The notes below the pieces were generated by a model that saw nothing but the letters and a program-made list of their open reading frames with translations, made no database searches and was not told where the DNA came from. This document shows positions 10,168 through 21,796 of a DNA stretch of 64,000 bases, piece after piece; position 1 is the stretch's first letter; the number at the start of each line of letters is the position of its first letter. The DNA is from Pseudofabraea citricarpa. Taxonomy: Eukaryota > Ascomycota > Leotiomycetes > Helotiales > Dermateaceae. Where the stretch lies: contig JAPWGK010000002.1 in assembly GCA_029641185.1 (NCBI GenBank), positions 2,914,001 through 2,978,000 on the forward strand. Direction: 5' to 3'. The position numbers and the translations under genes were made by a program.

Positions 10168-12805
10168 ATGCGACTCGCGAGCCCGTTCAATTAATCTTAC
10201 CTCTCCAGGGCTACCCCACGACCGGAAGCGCTCCTCGCCATATCCTGTCTTTCGGGACAGCTGGAAGGTGGGGTCGAGGGCTTGTCGACTGAGCGCACCT
10301 GACGGATCCCTATTCGTGCGTGCTGGAGGACTGTCAGCATGCCGTCACTGCTAGCTCTGCTGCAACACCGTTGAGGGCCTCTGGGATGAGGGCTCCAGCA
10401 GCAACAACAATGCTGGATGCTCTTCAGTCGATTGTCCGCCTCACCGCAACCGTGCCGCCTTCAGTGACAAGCTAGCGTGCATGTAAGATAACGCAGTATC
10501 CCTGCGAGGCCCGGCGGAAAGCTGAAGCATATGCTGGCCTTCTGCTTGTCTGCTTGCACGTTCCAGCAAACCATGCAATGCTGCAGCCACTGTGGGTCGC
10601 TTCCCTACTCCCGACCCTGTCCCTCGGGTCCAGCGACCAAACAGAGCAGCAAACTACCCTTAAATCTCTATGCTGCTAACTTTTCATCATGAGAGGGGAA
10701 AGCGATTAGGAAGGTGAGGCAACATCTGCTGTAGTGCGACAACAGGCTTCCATTTCCTCTGATAATATGATGGATTTCTGCACCCTCAAGGCGGTATCGT
10801 CAACCTAAGACTGACCTCCGCCTCCGGTCGCTATCCGACTTGCTCATGGAGAAGACGACGAGAGCTCTACTGGAGCCTAGTGTAAACGAGGCTGGCCATG
10901 GTATCGTCATAGCACATTTGATGAAACAATGTTTTCTGGGCTTGGAAGGAATCCTCAGCGTCAGATACGACATAAACAACGCCGGAGACGGACGACACTC
11001 CTCAGATGTGGATATATCTTTGCCATTCATACCACTCACGCCACTTCTCTCCCCTCCGCTTGTAGGTGTCAAGAGTCTACACCGATGAGATGGCTTGTCG
11101 ACACTGCGAGTCCGCAACGGATCCAGTCAATCAGTCACCGGTATCATCGCCGACAGAGTTACACACGAGATTTCTTTGGAAACGGAGTTCACATTCCGCT
11201 ATCGTGCCTACTACGGACAGCCTTTTGTTACTGACCGAATGAACTGTGTATTTGCTTGCTACTGATTATTGGATGAAGCATTTTGTGAGCAAATAGCCTA
11301 GCATTTACCTTCGAAGTGGCAGCTTGACTCAACTACCGATCAGCATCAACCACTAACCATTTGCCTTATGCGCTACTATAAGGAACAGGGCTGTGTACAT
11401 GTACAAGCAAGCAAAGCATGCATTTATGTCCTGTAGTATACTTCCAAAAAGGCATATGTACCTGTACAAATTTACGCCTTGGGAAGGTTGAAAGGTGATC
11501 AGTATGCACTAATAGCCTCTCCATGTCTTTAGGGTATCGTTACGGAAGGTACTTTGATGAGACTCGGACGATGGTTGGTGACACCATCCATTATCTGAAG
11601 TCCGGAAACCAAGTACCGAAGATCATCTTTTCCCGTCTCGGTATCAAATTTCAAGCATAGAAATCCTAAGGAGGTATTCAGACGATCTCAACGGTGTGTG
11701 TCAATTCTGTTTGCGAACCAAAATCCCGGTATGATACCTCGAGGCAGGGATATATTTCTGCTCAGTCTCGTGGAATATCTTTATTGATAGACGACAACGA
11801 CAACACATCACGGCACAGAACGACAAGGTGTAACAGGACACCGCACTACTCCATAATTGAGTTGGCCAACCGAGAAGTGTTTACTTTCCACGGCGATCTG
11901 AAGTAAAGGCCCTTCCTTCCTCAGTCCGTGAATTGCCAAGTCCCACTTATTATTATACTTAGCCGAGAAGCCGGAGAACGGAAGGAGCAGCTGGCTTGAG
12001 AGTACTTTAACTGGTTTGGATGAATCATCCCCTTCGAGTGAAAGAACCCGAGCTTTCTACGAAGAAGCAGTGGACCGCATGAAGGTACTCGTTTGCTAGC
12101 GTTAAGATGGGCTCCTGAGAATGGGAACAAAAACACGGGAAATAGTTCCATGGCCCCAACATGACAACAAATCCTCAACGGAAACGTTCCAGAGAGAGGC
12201 TAGGACAAGCATTTCAATATGACTCCTTCCTGCCATGACTTGTCAGAGAAAGAAACCACTCAAGGACAACCTGGTTTCATTCTTGGTTTTTTTTTTTTCC
12301 TTCACACGAACTTTGAGAAACTCAAGAAATTGCTTAAGCTAGCTTTGTATATTCCTATACTTCTGCTCCTGCCCTTCTTCCTTCTTACTTCATTAAAAAG
12401 GGGACTCAGTCAAATCGTGGAGTCATGATGCTCGCTTGTATTCTCTTATCCCTTGAAACCGCCATCTATTATTATTTGCTTCTTTCTTTTCTTCCATACC
12501 TGGAGCCATCTTCACCTTTTTAAAAACTAGCCGTTCCAAAGGATGGAACTGGGTATGAATGTTGTTCACATTCATGCTAGTGTGATTATCCAACTATCTC
12601 CATGGGATCCTGATTCTGGTCGGAAAGAGAGAAGGAAGTGTGTTGTATCTCGTCAGATACGGGCAATGAAACCAAAGTTGGTAAGATTCATGATGGGGGG
12701 GGAAAGGTCATAAGAATTGAAAGGCATATAGGTCAGAGAGGTCATGATTATATTCACGAAGTGAAAAGTATTTTATTTCTAATCATATAGGGTTTGGATT
12801 TCCTT

Positions 12806-14573
12806 TCATTTGTCGATGGCCTTTTCGAATCTTAGCAATAGCCTATTGCTTACAGGGCCACAGGTATAACCGTCTATCTGCTCGATACCTTGGTCATCCA
12901 CGATGTGTGTGGTGAAGTTACTGTATACGGCAGCGATGACAAGTTTGATCTCTATATTATAGTCAGCTTATCTCCTGATGAAAAAACACACTGGCAAAAT
13001 TACCATGCATAGCAAAGTTGCTCCCGATACACATTCTACCTCCACTCGAGAAAGCCCAGAACCATCGGTCCCTTTCTCTCTTTTGCTCCTCACTCATACC
13101 GTTCTCAGCATCCAGCCACCGTTTATAGTCCCACTTCTCGGGATCCGGATATACTTCTGCGTTCCGGTGTACACTATATGCTTGTGCACCGATTCGTATG
13201 CCACCAGGGATCTGATATGATCCAATATTGCATGACGGGTAAGGCGTCATGCGTGGCTGGTTACCTGGAATCGCTGCACAGAGCCGAAGCGTCTCCATAA
13301 GAACGGCATGCAGGAGAGGCAAAGCATCAAGATCCTTGGAACTTGGAATAGCTGATTCGTTAAGCATGAGCATGTTTGGGGACAGGGTACGAAGCTCCGT
13401 CCGGAGCGCTTCTTGGAGAGGAAGGTCCTGAGATAAGTGCCACGAGAGATAAGTTAGTGTTATGCCAGACGTCTCGTGTCCGGCTGCAAGATGGTCAATC
13501 ATCTCGCTAGCTACGCTGAGTTCGGGATATTTTAGCGTCTCTTGAGCTAATATTGACTCGCTCCCCTTCGAGGATCTCTCTCTCTCAATTCCTGACAGGA
13601 GCGTATTGAGAACTACTGGCTCGTTTCCTATATCCGAGTCTCCTTTGGAGGTTTTGATGGAAGTCTCGGTTGCTTCGCAGCGGTCCTTACACCAGGCCTC
13701 AAGTTCCTTATTCGCATCATTAACCCAAGTTGGGATGAGGTGGACATGGAAAAACTTGAAGAAGCGCGTGAGTCGGGGCAATTCCTGCGAGAAGAAAGTA
13801 TATCTCTTGCGGTTGTAGTACAGAGAAAACCAATGCTTTCGATACTCTTCGTCGTGCAAGAAATTACTGGCGTTCTTGGTGCCGAAGAGATAGGCCGTCA
13901 TGGAATCCAGGGTTGTGGCGTTCCAGAGTTCATGTACGTCGACTCCTGTCGTGGAACCAGCTAAGGAGTTAATTATGGGCAGGAGCCGATCATACAAAAT
14001 GACCTGCGCTTGACGAGCAACAGCCGGCGAATTATGGATGTAAGACTTGGAATACGTATTCGAGATCATCCTCTTCCGAATAGAATGTGGGCGAGAGTAT
14101 GACGACGAGAACATACACGGGACTCTATAAAAACACAACCATGCCGTCAACAAGTCTGTACATCTCGATTACCGAGGAATGCAACGGGGTGGGGTTTGCA
14201 ACTGGGAATGGGGTCGGGGAAAGTTAAAAATCCTGGTGTTTGCATACCCGTAATTATCAAAGATGGTATACCAATGGCCCTTCTCCATGCCACCTCCATA
14301 CACGCTCCTCAACCCTCCCACATCGTTGACGCTGATCTCGCTGGGGCCGACGCGAATCACGGGGCCGCGCTTCTGATGCGCGGCGTGCAGACTGCGGTTC
14401 TCTCGACATCGGTACCGCGTCCAGAGGATCCAGGCGGGTGAGAATGGTGCGCTCCAGTGTGCGTTGGGGACCTTGGACAGCGGCGAGATGAGGCTTGGGT
14501 GGATGATGAACCTGTAGATGGAGAGTAGGATGATGGCTGAGAGGCCGACGAGGGGAATGCTGAGGTGAAGCAT
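12806..14573 (-). CDS. Cytochrome P450 monooxygenase
   Basis: Three exons, 14573-14248, 14124-13004 and 12951-12806, joined by GT-AG introns of 123 and 52 nt, give 530 aa. An N-terminal membrane anchor (about residues 7-22) precedes a proline-rich hinge. The I-helix oxygen-activation motif AGHETS lies at 323-328, the K-helix ETLR at 386-389, and the heme-binding loop FSSGGRMCIG puts the thiolate ligand at Cys474. The last exon restores the usual MHEIKLVIAAVYSNF ending after the heme loop. It is a microsomal enzyme that takes electrons from NADPH-P450 reductase. The CYP family and substrate cannot be given by eye. No neighbouring PKS, NRPS or terpene synthase suggests a biosynthetic cluster, so detoxification is equally possible. 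Confidence 0.95.
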
Positions 14574-16821
14574 GGCGACGGGTGTTGGTTGATGTGGGGT
14601 TCAATACTGAATCTAGAATGTTTTCTTTGCCCCTTCCTACTGAGTGACGAGAAGTGGTTTCTTGTTTTTCTTCTCTTTCTAAAACCCTGTTGCCCTGGAC
14701 CTGGATTGGTGTGGAGATGGAAATGAAGATGGAGATAAGATCCCACCTTTCTGTCGACGATTGATTCCCCCGCTCTCGTCTTGAAGATCAACCCGTCCTC
14801 GTCTTTTCTTGTCTTGTCTTGTCTACCAAGAAAGAAAAAGGATGACCATCACGCGTCTTTATACTCGCCCGTCGTTGCAAAGTGGGAGGAGAGAGACGAG
14901 GGGAGGAGGGGCCGCATCGAGTCGGGCCTGTCGGGGGGTTGTCGGGCCCGCACGTGACAATCTTTAACCTCGCGGCTCCATTTTCTCTCGTTTTGTCTGA
15001 TAAGAAAAGTGATAAGAACCCGAGGATCTGGTTGGCTGGAGTTTTGGAAAGGGTATTTTACGAGGTATCTATTGGGTGTCGGAAGTGGCTTGAGCTACTA
15101 CTTGTGTGGTAAACGAGCAGGAGCAGCAGCAGCAGCAGCAGCAGCTGATGGTCTGCACAGGATATACTTATGGATATATCATTACTGCTCTGGCTCTCCG
15201 GACTCGAATGAAGAAGAGGGTAGTTCTAGCAGAAAAGATATCTGTGTTATCTATCGAATGCATATCAGCGTTATTATCTACACATTTCATCAACCGAAGT
15301 AGTAGAGAGACAAGACCAAGAAGAAACGACCTAATACTATAGGTAAGGTAGATGACGCTATTAAATTGCTTGGAAGAAGAAGAAAAATCTCACATGAGCT
15401 ATAGTAAACATTCCTTGTAGATTTTATTGACTGGCCAGATTTTTTGGGGGGTGGAGTGGGGGCTGTTGGGCGTTTCTCGTGGCTTTCAAGCCTCTGCTCC
15501 ATGCCATGTCTTCCTCGGGTTCCTTCCTTCCTTTTAATTACTACAGATGCAACCCGCGCTATCATGTTGTTATATTCTTGCCACTTACTGACTCATCCCT
15601 GGCACACTTCACCGCCTCCCACTCTCTTTCTGCTGTATGATTTACTTTTATTGGATTTTGATAGCACATATACTCCCAGAACCGAGTTGGGAAATACTGC
15701 CTCTTCGCGAAGGCAGAGAAGGCCAGGTAGTCATGATGAAATGAAAATATTAGCTTGCTAGAGGGAGTTGCTCCGCTTGTCCGAGATGAGAGGAGTGCCC
15801 AGGATATTGTTGCCTGTTGAAAGAGGCAGGCAATTCTCCGCGCTTCGTGCTTCAATTAGTCGGAGTCTGGTGCGTGTCTAGAGATGTGCGAGCCGCAGTC
15901 TCGTTTTGAGGTCCTTTTCAATCTCACCTCTACCACTCTGTGGTGTTATCTGCTGCGAGGAGTTGCTTCATTGGATCCGTTGGAATTTGGGCCTTGGGGT
16001 TTCTGACGACATGATCTGTATAGTGGTGACCCGGTTTTCTTTCTTTCTTCTTTTCTTTTTTTTTTCTTTTTCTTTTTCTTGGATTAATGCTTTGGAATAA
16101 GCTCTCTTTGGGCATGGAAGAGGGTTCTTGGTGAGATAAAGTACCCAATATACCTTTGCAATCGTGACCGTCGGCCGACTTGGTGGTAGCATGTAGTATC
16201 CAGAACATTAGCGATTGGTAAAGGACCCTCCAAAGGATCAATGGATGCTGTACCTGGTGGACTGATGGTTCTTGAAATTGCAAATCCAGGGGCTAGTTCG
16301 AACTCAAGTTTACTTTTATTTTCTTCTTTTGTGGGTGCGAGCTCGAGCTCTTAAGTACATGCAAGTAGAGGAGAGTAGCTATGAGAGTAGGACAAAGGGG
16401 TTATATGACTCCATACTCAAAAGCATAAGACAATAAAAATATTTCATTTTCACCTTTTGACCAAGTCCCATTCAAGTTGGCGGATGAATTTTGATTTGAA
16501 GCAATTTCCATTGGTTTTATATCATACAGGCAACGTCTTTTTCCAGACGAGTAAACTTCCTAGTACCACATATATTCCCACACTGCCTGCAAGGGTGAAA
16601 CCCCACCGACTCAAATATTACAGGAAGACGAGAGTACCTCATCCTGGCTAGCCTGATAGTGATGTATCACGCCCAGCAGAAAACACTGCCATTGTGAAGT
16701 TACTAGTGGCAGCAATTGATGTAAATGCCGCCCGTTAATTGTTGTGAAATACCCTTCTCAGAGGCAGAAGATTTCACGGTACAGACTTTCCAAATATAAC
16801 AAGGGCATCTCCGAGCTACAT
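14574..16821. other. Intergenic region
   Basis: About 2.2 kb upstream of the P450 and downstream of the BTB-like gene. It contains a (GCA)n microsatellite at 15122-15145 and a polypyrimidine tract at 16038-16080. A CACGTG hexamer lies near 14951. I find no supportable gene. Confidence 0.5.
15122..15145. repeat. (GCA)n trinucleotide microsatellite
   Basis: Eight uninterrupted GCA units in non-coding DNA. Confidence 0.95.
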
Positions 16822-18076
16822 TCAAATCGCCTGTAACCCCCTTTTCTTCCTTCGCTTCTCATCTCTCTCTCGTCTATGAGCATCTGGCTCTTTGCTGTGT
16901 GCGAGAGAAGAATACCACCAAGTTGGTTCACCGTGAGGTATGCTACATCCCATATCCCAACCCATGTTGATCTCTTTGCGATAAATAAATTCCTCATCCC
17001 TGGATAGGCGTGCGGGTCTCAGAATGCAGTCAAGACAAAGACCTTGAAAGCATGACCGACCAAATCGAACACTATGTATCGTTGGATTGACAACAATTCT
17101 CTTGAAGTCAATAGAGCATCTTGGGCATGAACTGCTTGGTGGGGTGTATTCAAAGCGCTCAAGTGCATCCAAAATCTTGTCGACCGAGACTCGGTTCTGA
17201 CCGTAGAAATGCTTCTCAAGGGGCCAGATGCGAGTGTTCCAGAGACTTTTTGAGATCTCATAGTGGGCTTTTTCCTTGCAATTGCATGGATACTTCATGA
17301 ATGGTTCAGTAGCAGCCCAGATTGGATTGTGTATCTTGGATTTAAGACCAGTTCTAGCGTCATTCAACGCGGCTGGAAGATTGGTTAGTAAGAGCTGAGA
17401 CTTGAGACCAGTTTGAATCCATACCTAAGACCCTATGATCAAGACGAAGATGTCTAAAGTCCCCATATCTAATCAAAGGATTTTCTTCCTGGATGTGGCC
17501 TGCCCATTCGTAGGCAAGTCTTTGTGTCACAGCAGCAAATCCTCTTACGTGCTCAAACTCTTCGCAAGGGTACATCAACATTTTGAGTTCTTCCAGTTCG
17601 AAATTTTTCAGCTTATTTCCACCTTTTCGTGCAAGCCACTTTGAAAACCATGGATTCAACTGCTCATTCTCAAGGAAGCGTTTACGGCCCATCGCAATTG
17701 CATGCCAGACCTCCTCGATGGGAATATCATACATTTTATCAATCATCGTGCTGTGAATTTGTCGGAGCCAGAGCTCTGAGCTCAGGATTGTTTCGTCGTC
17801 TAGCTTAACTGTATTATCTGTAGAACCGCGGAAGTGCCACCCGATAAGAGCTTTGAAATGCTGAGCTCCATCCTCTAGAGCTTTCTGGGAAACTTTGAAC
17901 CAAACTACATGTTTGATTGGACGCTCGTTGTCCACAGGCTCAACGTCGTAGTTGTATTCGGTTACCTCGAAGAAGATATCTCCATCAGGAGCAATATCAA
18001 TTACTGCTTTGTTCTAGCTTGTATTAGAGGCGCTGAATGGCAATGGATCTAGAGAGGAAATGCTTACTTGAGACAT
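16822..18076 (-). CDS. BTB/POZ-like domain protein (fungal family)
   Basis: Proposed exons 18076-18068 (only Met-Ser-Gln), 18013-17425 and 17372-16822; 382 aa. The introns are 54 and 52 nt; the second has a textbook TACTAAC branch point before CTTCCAG. Residues about 5-105 follow the layout of degenerate fungal BTB domains (an IDIAPDGDI strand, an SQKALEDGAQHFKALIG helix, then LDDET and a second helical half). The rest matches the pattern seen in many Leotiomycete BTB-like proteins: an LAALNDARTGLK helix, a CNCKEKAHYE segment, a WPLEKHF motif and a SCPRCSIDF cysteine pair. Such proteins are thought to mediate protein-protein contacts, possibly as Cul3 adaptors, but this branch has no known function. 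The tiny first exon is inferred from splice sites and is the least certain part. Confidence 0.75.
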
Positions 18077-19149
18077 TGTGTTGGTGAAAAGGTGGAAACA
18101 GTCAGGTATGCCCAGTGGAGGAGTGGAGGTATTATCTGCACTGCGATGACAGATCTGTAGTGGAGCTAGTGCGCTTTACTACAAGACCAAAGGGATACGA
18201 TCTTGCAGGAGAAGAATAAGAAGAAGTGTTGAAGAGTCGGAGGCGAGTGGTGAAGGAGAAGAACCTGAAGATAGAAACGCGCCACGCGTGGGGATGTGTC
18301 GCCCATCGAGGAAAGAAGCTAAGCGAGGTCGCATGACTTTTTGCAACCCAGCTCCCAAATACCCCTCTCCCTTGATAATGAATCGTCGAAGGACAAAAGC
18401 ACCATCTGCAGACTATACAGACTACGATACTTGTACCCAATGCGTAATCCGGTATTGGATTGAAACACGGCATGCGGGTTAAAGACACAAGTTGCTACAA
18501 GCGAAAAACATCCGGACACGAAAATTAGGTACAGTTGATGATCAATCATCAATATTTGGTTTACAATTCAGCCCACAGTGAAACTTCATTTACTCTTGTT
18601 ATGTCTGTGAATTAAAACTGACCAGACTACCTCAGCACTTACCATCCCCGGATAGATATGCAACAGGTTCCTCTATGCCGGTGGGATAGAGAGAGGAATT
18701 GGACTTATAGGTTCTCTTATATCCCTTTTCTCACTTACGGGAAAAAATTGCAATGTGACAAGAATGAATTCAACAGAATAATTCTTTAGTTCTTGAGGCT
18801 TTTGTGCTCTTCTCAAATGGGTTTGAGGTAGAATTCCCTCCTGAAAGCGAAGGATAAGCAGAAGGAGTTAGCAGTCTGTACATTGGAATAGCCTTAGTGA
18901 TTGGACTGAGACTAGAACTTTTAAAGCCCATTTCCTGACGTAACTGTCATCTTGAAACTGACGTGTAGATGACTATGATACGCCTGCTAGGTACTAGGCA
19001 TGCAAAATAACTGATATTCCCTGGCCACACTGCGTCTGAACCACGGACAGTTACTTCCAGGAATCGAAGTGAAAATTTGTCTACAAGTACACATGACAGA
19101 GCTGTCTGGAATGTTTTACGTATTTTTATTCAGCTGGTAGATAATTCGA
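18077..19149. other. Intergenic region
   Basis: About 1.1 kb between the start of the BTB-like gene and the 3' end of NCS6. It should contain the BTB-gene promoter. No repeat or further gene seen. Confidence 0.5.
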
Positions 19150-20412
19150 TCACCCGGCAGCTAGTGCAATTCCCTCCATTTTCCTTCTCAGCGTTGAGCT
19201 TTCTTCCTCCTCAATATCGACCTCAATCTCAATCTTTGGGCGATTCTTGTTGAGGCCCTCTAGCAGCATACATGCCTTGCATATATCTTGACTTGACATG
19301 TAACCGCACTTCTTACATGTTCCAAGTGTCTGCCTCACGAGCTTGCGCCCGACTTCTCTCTTGGCCTTGCCACTTCTATCATGACGTTGGCCATTTGTAA
19401 TTGCTGCCACATCTATCTCACGACCAGAAGCTGCTTCGTCCTCTTGGAGTTTCTTTTCCATGTCCGCCATTTCACCTCCGCTTGCTCGCCCACTACTTCC
19501 ACAGCCTGTAGAACCCTCTTCCTCGCCATCAGCACTTGACAACGAGACTTTCTGACTTTTGCATTGGCTGATACCGGTAACTTCTTCCGGTACCAGCTTA
19601 GCCATGTCTTCTCCACTTCTAACGACATCTAAAATCGCACTGGGTCTTACCCGCTCCAAACTTTTGATTAGAGTCCTTGCACTTCCTCGAAACGCTTCCG
19701 GGCTATAAAGACACTCAGTGGTGAAATAATCGAGCTTTTTATGATGTGCGTAGAGCACAATCTCCTTCTCATATGCATATTTTAAAGGCTTGCTTCTTCG
19801 AACATCGCTTGTAGCGTCCCCAGTAACAATACTTGTGCTTCGTGCCAGTCGAGGTAGATCGCCACGAAGTAGATTCATTAAAATGGTTTCTGCTACGTCG
19901 TCTGCATTATGTCCTGTAACCACATGCTTTATACCTAGCATCTTTGCGCCTCTGTCCAAGGCCTGTCTGCGGAAGACTCCACAGTATGTGCAGTTCCCTT
20001 TCTTACCGATTGTCTCCACAACTTGATCCATTGTCCAACCATATAACTCATCGTAGCTCACAATCTTCAGTGGCATATCGTACTGGACTGCATTTCTCTT
20101 GACTGTTTCGAGGGAGTCATCGCGATAACCTTTTATTCCTTCGTCGATACTGAGTAGGACTAATTCCAAGCCATAGTTGTATCTTTCATTGAGTGTTTTC
20201 AAAACTGAGGCTAGTACGGTAGAATCCTTGCCGCCTGATGCGCCGATTGCTATTCTATCTCCTGGCGAGAAAAGTGAGGTTGTAGTGATTGTGTGGTGGA
20301 TTTCGGCTTCGAAGATGGATATGAAGCACGCTTTGCAGAGTTTTTGGTGATTTTTGGGCCTTATAATAAGAGCTCGAGAGGCCTTACATATCGCGCAAGG
20401 CACAGGAGCCAT
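19150..20412 (-). CDS. NCS6: Cytoplasmic tRNA 2-thiolation protein 1 (Ncs6/Ctu1)
   Basis: Intronless, 420 aa, ATG at 20412-20410. This is the adenylating subunit that, with Ncs2/Ctu2, uses thiocarboxylated Urm1 to 2-thiolate wobble U34 of tRNA-Lys, tRNA-Glu and tRNA-Gln. The sequence shows an N-terminal zinc ribbon (Cys6/Cys9 and Cys26/Cys29), the PP-loop ATP-pyrophosphatase motif SGGKDST at 59-65, the catalytic CTYC pair Cys141/Cys144, [10 protein letters not shown] around 167-176, and the third active-site cysteine near 234 in [10 protein letters not shown] second zinc ribbon CKKCGY...CKAC sits near the C terminus. Residues about 270-360 form a polar, low-complexity linker. The gene diverges from ribosomal protein eL8, with 249 nt between the start codons. 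Confidence 0.97.
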   Translation of the reverse strand: MAPVPCAICKASRALIIRPKNHQKLCKACFISIFEAEIHHTITTTSLFSPGDRIAIGASGGKDSTVLASVLKTLNERYNYGLELVLLSIDEGIKGYRDDSLETVKRNAVQYDMPLKIVSYDELYGWTMDQVVETIGKKGNCTYCGVFRRQALDRGAKMLGIKHVVTGHNADDVAETILMNLLRGDLPRLARSTSIVTGDATSDVRRSKPLKYAYEKEIVLYAHHKKLDYFTTECLYSPEAFRGSARTLIKSLERVRPSAILDVVRSGEDMAKLVPEEVTGISQCKSQKVSLSSADGEEEGSTGCGSSGRASGGEMADMEKKLQEDEAASGREIDVAAITNGQRHDRSGKAKREVGRKLVRQTLGTCKKCGYMSSQDICKACMLLEGLNKNRPKIEIEVDIEEEESSTLRRKMEGIALAAG

Positions 20413-20661
20413 TTTGAAGATAGGTGAGTGTATGACTGTTTAGGATCGCGGAGGCAATGGAGGGGTCATCGAGATAATTTTTGCTTAGTAATAAAACCAA
20501 CCTCACCAACTCACGTGCGAAGCTCTTCTCGCTTGAGCGCCAAGATTTTTAGCTAGTGCGCGCACACTTTACAAGAATTTTCTGGCTGACTTCGAACTTC
20601 ATCGACTATCAACCACCCAACGACAACCGCTGAACATCACCACCAGCGACCTCGATCGAAA
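20413..20661. promoter_or_regulatory. Shared divergent promoter NCS6 / RPL8
   Basis: Only 249 nt separate the two start codons, so both promoters and 5' leaders overlap here. A perfect CACGTG E-box lies at 20512-20517 near the middle. In fungi this hexamer is bound by Cbf1/Pho4-type bHLH proteins, and Cbf1-like sites are found at ribosomal protein genes of several ascomycetes. Factor identity is inference. Confidence 0.6.
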
Positions 20662-21796
20662 ATGGTAAGCTATTCACGATGATCTTGATGACATGAATTG
20701 AAACGACTCGCCACCGCTCTCGCACCTCTACGAGCAATCGCATGTCGGGTTGCGTATTCCGTCAACTTCACCTTCGGGTGTGTTGATGAAGATTTGGCTT
20801 GAGCTGTATTCTGTGCAGCAATGCCAGTCTACAGTCTCTTTAGAGTTCAAAGAAGACTGTAAATTAGTGAACATATTCGCTGATGTCTTCTTTTCTCAAT
20901 GATAGCCTCCAAAGTCCGGAAAGAAGGCGGCTCCGGCCCCATTCCCCCAGTCCAAAGCTGGTGCAGGATCCAAGAAGGCCCCAAAGGTATGTGGCATCCC
21001 TTGTATATCACGGATGAATTCTAACATCTTCAGAACCCTCTTATCGAGAAGCGCACCCGCAACTATGGTATCGGTCAAGATATCCAGCCGCGTAGAAACC
21101 TTTCCCGCATGGTGAAGTGGCCCGAGTATGTTCGTCTTCAACGCCAAAAGAAGATCTTGAACCTCCGTCTCAAGGTCCCACCTGCGATTGCTCAATTCCA
21201 GAACGTTCTCGACCGCAACACTGCTGGTCAAGCCCTTAAGCTCTTGAACAAGTACCGCCCAGAGAGCAAGGCCGAGAAGAAGGAGAGATTGGTCAAGGAG
21301 GCCACCGCCATCAAGGAGGGAAAGAAGAAGGAGGATGTTAGCAAGAAGCCATACACCGTCAAGTACGGTCTCAACCACGTTGTTGGCTTGATTGAGAACA
21401 AGAAGGCCTCTTTGGTCCTCATCCCTAACGATGTTGACCCCATTGAGTTGGTTATCTTCCTCCCCGCCCTCTGCCGCAAGATGGGTGTCCCATACGCCAT
21501 CATCAAGGGCAAGGCCAGACTCGGCACGGTTGTCCACAAGAAGGTATGTTCACCATTTTGGGTATCAAGCACTCCTTTACTTACACATATTCTAGACTGC
21601 TGCTGTTCTCGCTATCACTGAGGTCCGCTCTGAGGATAAGACTGAGTTGTCCAAGTTGGTCCAGGCCATCAAGGAGGGTTACACCGAGAAGTATGAGGAG
21701 GCCAAGAGACACTGGGGTGGTGGTATTATGGGAGCCAAGGCTGTGGCCCGTACCGAGAAGAAGCGCAAGGCTCTTGAGAGTGCCATCAAGATCTAA
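20662..21796 (+). CDS. RPL8: 60S ribosomal protein eL8 (L8/L7a)
   Basis: Four exons: 20662-20664 (the ATG alone), 20906-20986, 21034-21543 and 21596-21796; 264 aa. The 241-nt first intron directly after the start codon is a common arrangement in fungal ribosomal protein genes. Exon 2 encodes a Lys/Pro/Ala-rich N-terminal tail; exon 3 carries the conserved core with [19 protein letters not shown] and the L7Ae fold, including [12 protein letters not shown] and VILP-type segments rewritten here as [14 protein letters not shown]. Exon 4 begins [10 protein letters not shown] and ends with the basic ALESAIKI. Codon use is strongly biased toward C-ending codons, as expected of a highly expressed gene, and this bias creates a long meaningless frame on the opposite strand. 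Confidence 0.96.

Larger units (their letters stand above)
8316..12805. other. Gene desert between TauD and P450 genes
   Basis: About 4.5 kb with no recognisable gene. The first 750 nt, upstream of TauD, hold stacked tandem repeats. 9.2-10.3 kb is GC-richer with short direct repeats, and 10.7-12.8 kb is ordinary AT-rich spacer. Frames of 80-110 codons occur (for example 9473-9736 and 10800-11117, minus) but show no family resemblance, splice context or codon bias that would support a gene. Confidence 0.5.

Noticed and set aside
16285..16310. GTTCGAACTC resembling a tRNA B-box
   Set aside because: The flanking bases do not form a T-arm stem and no A-box or acceptor stem is present upstream.
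12806..18076. P450 and BTB-like gene as part of a secondary-metabolite cluster
   Set aside because: No PKS, NRPS, terpene cyclase, transporter or pathway regulator lies nearby; the gaps are large and neighbours are housekeeping genes.
20896..21537. 213-codon minus-strand frame opposite RPL8
   Set aside because: It spans RPL8 exons and introns and reflects the strong codon bias of a highly expressed gene; the product resembles no family.
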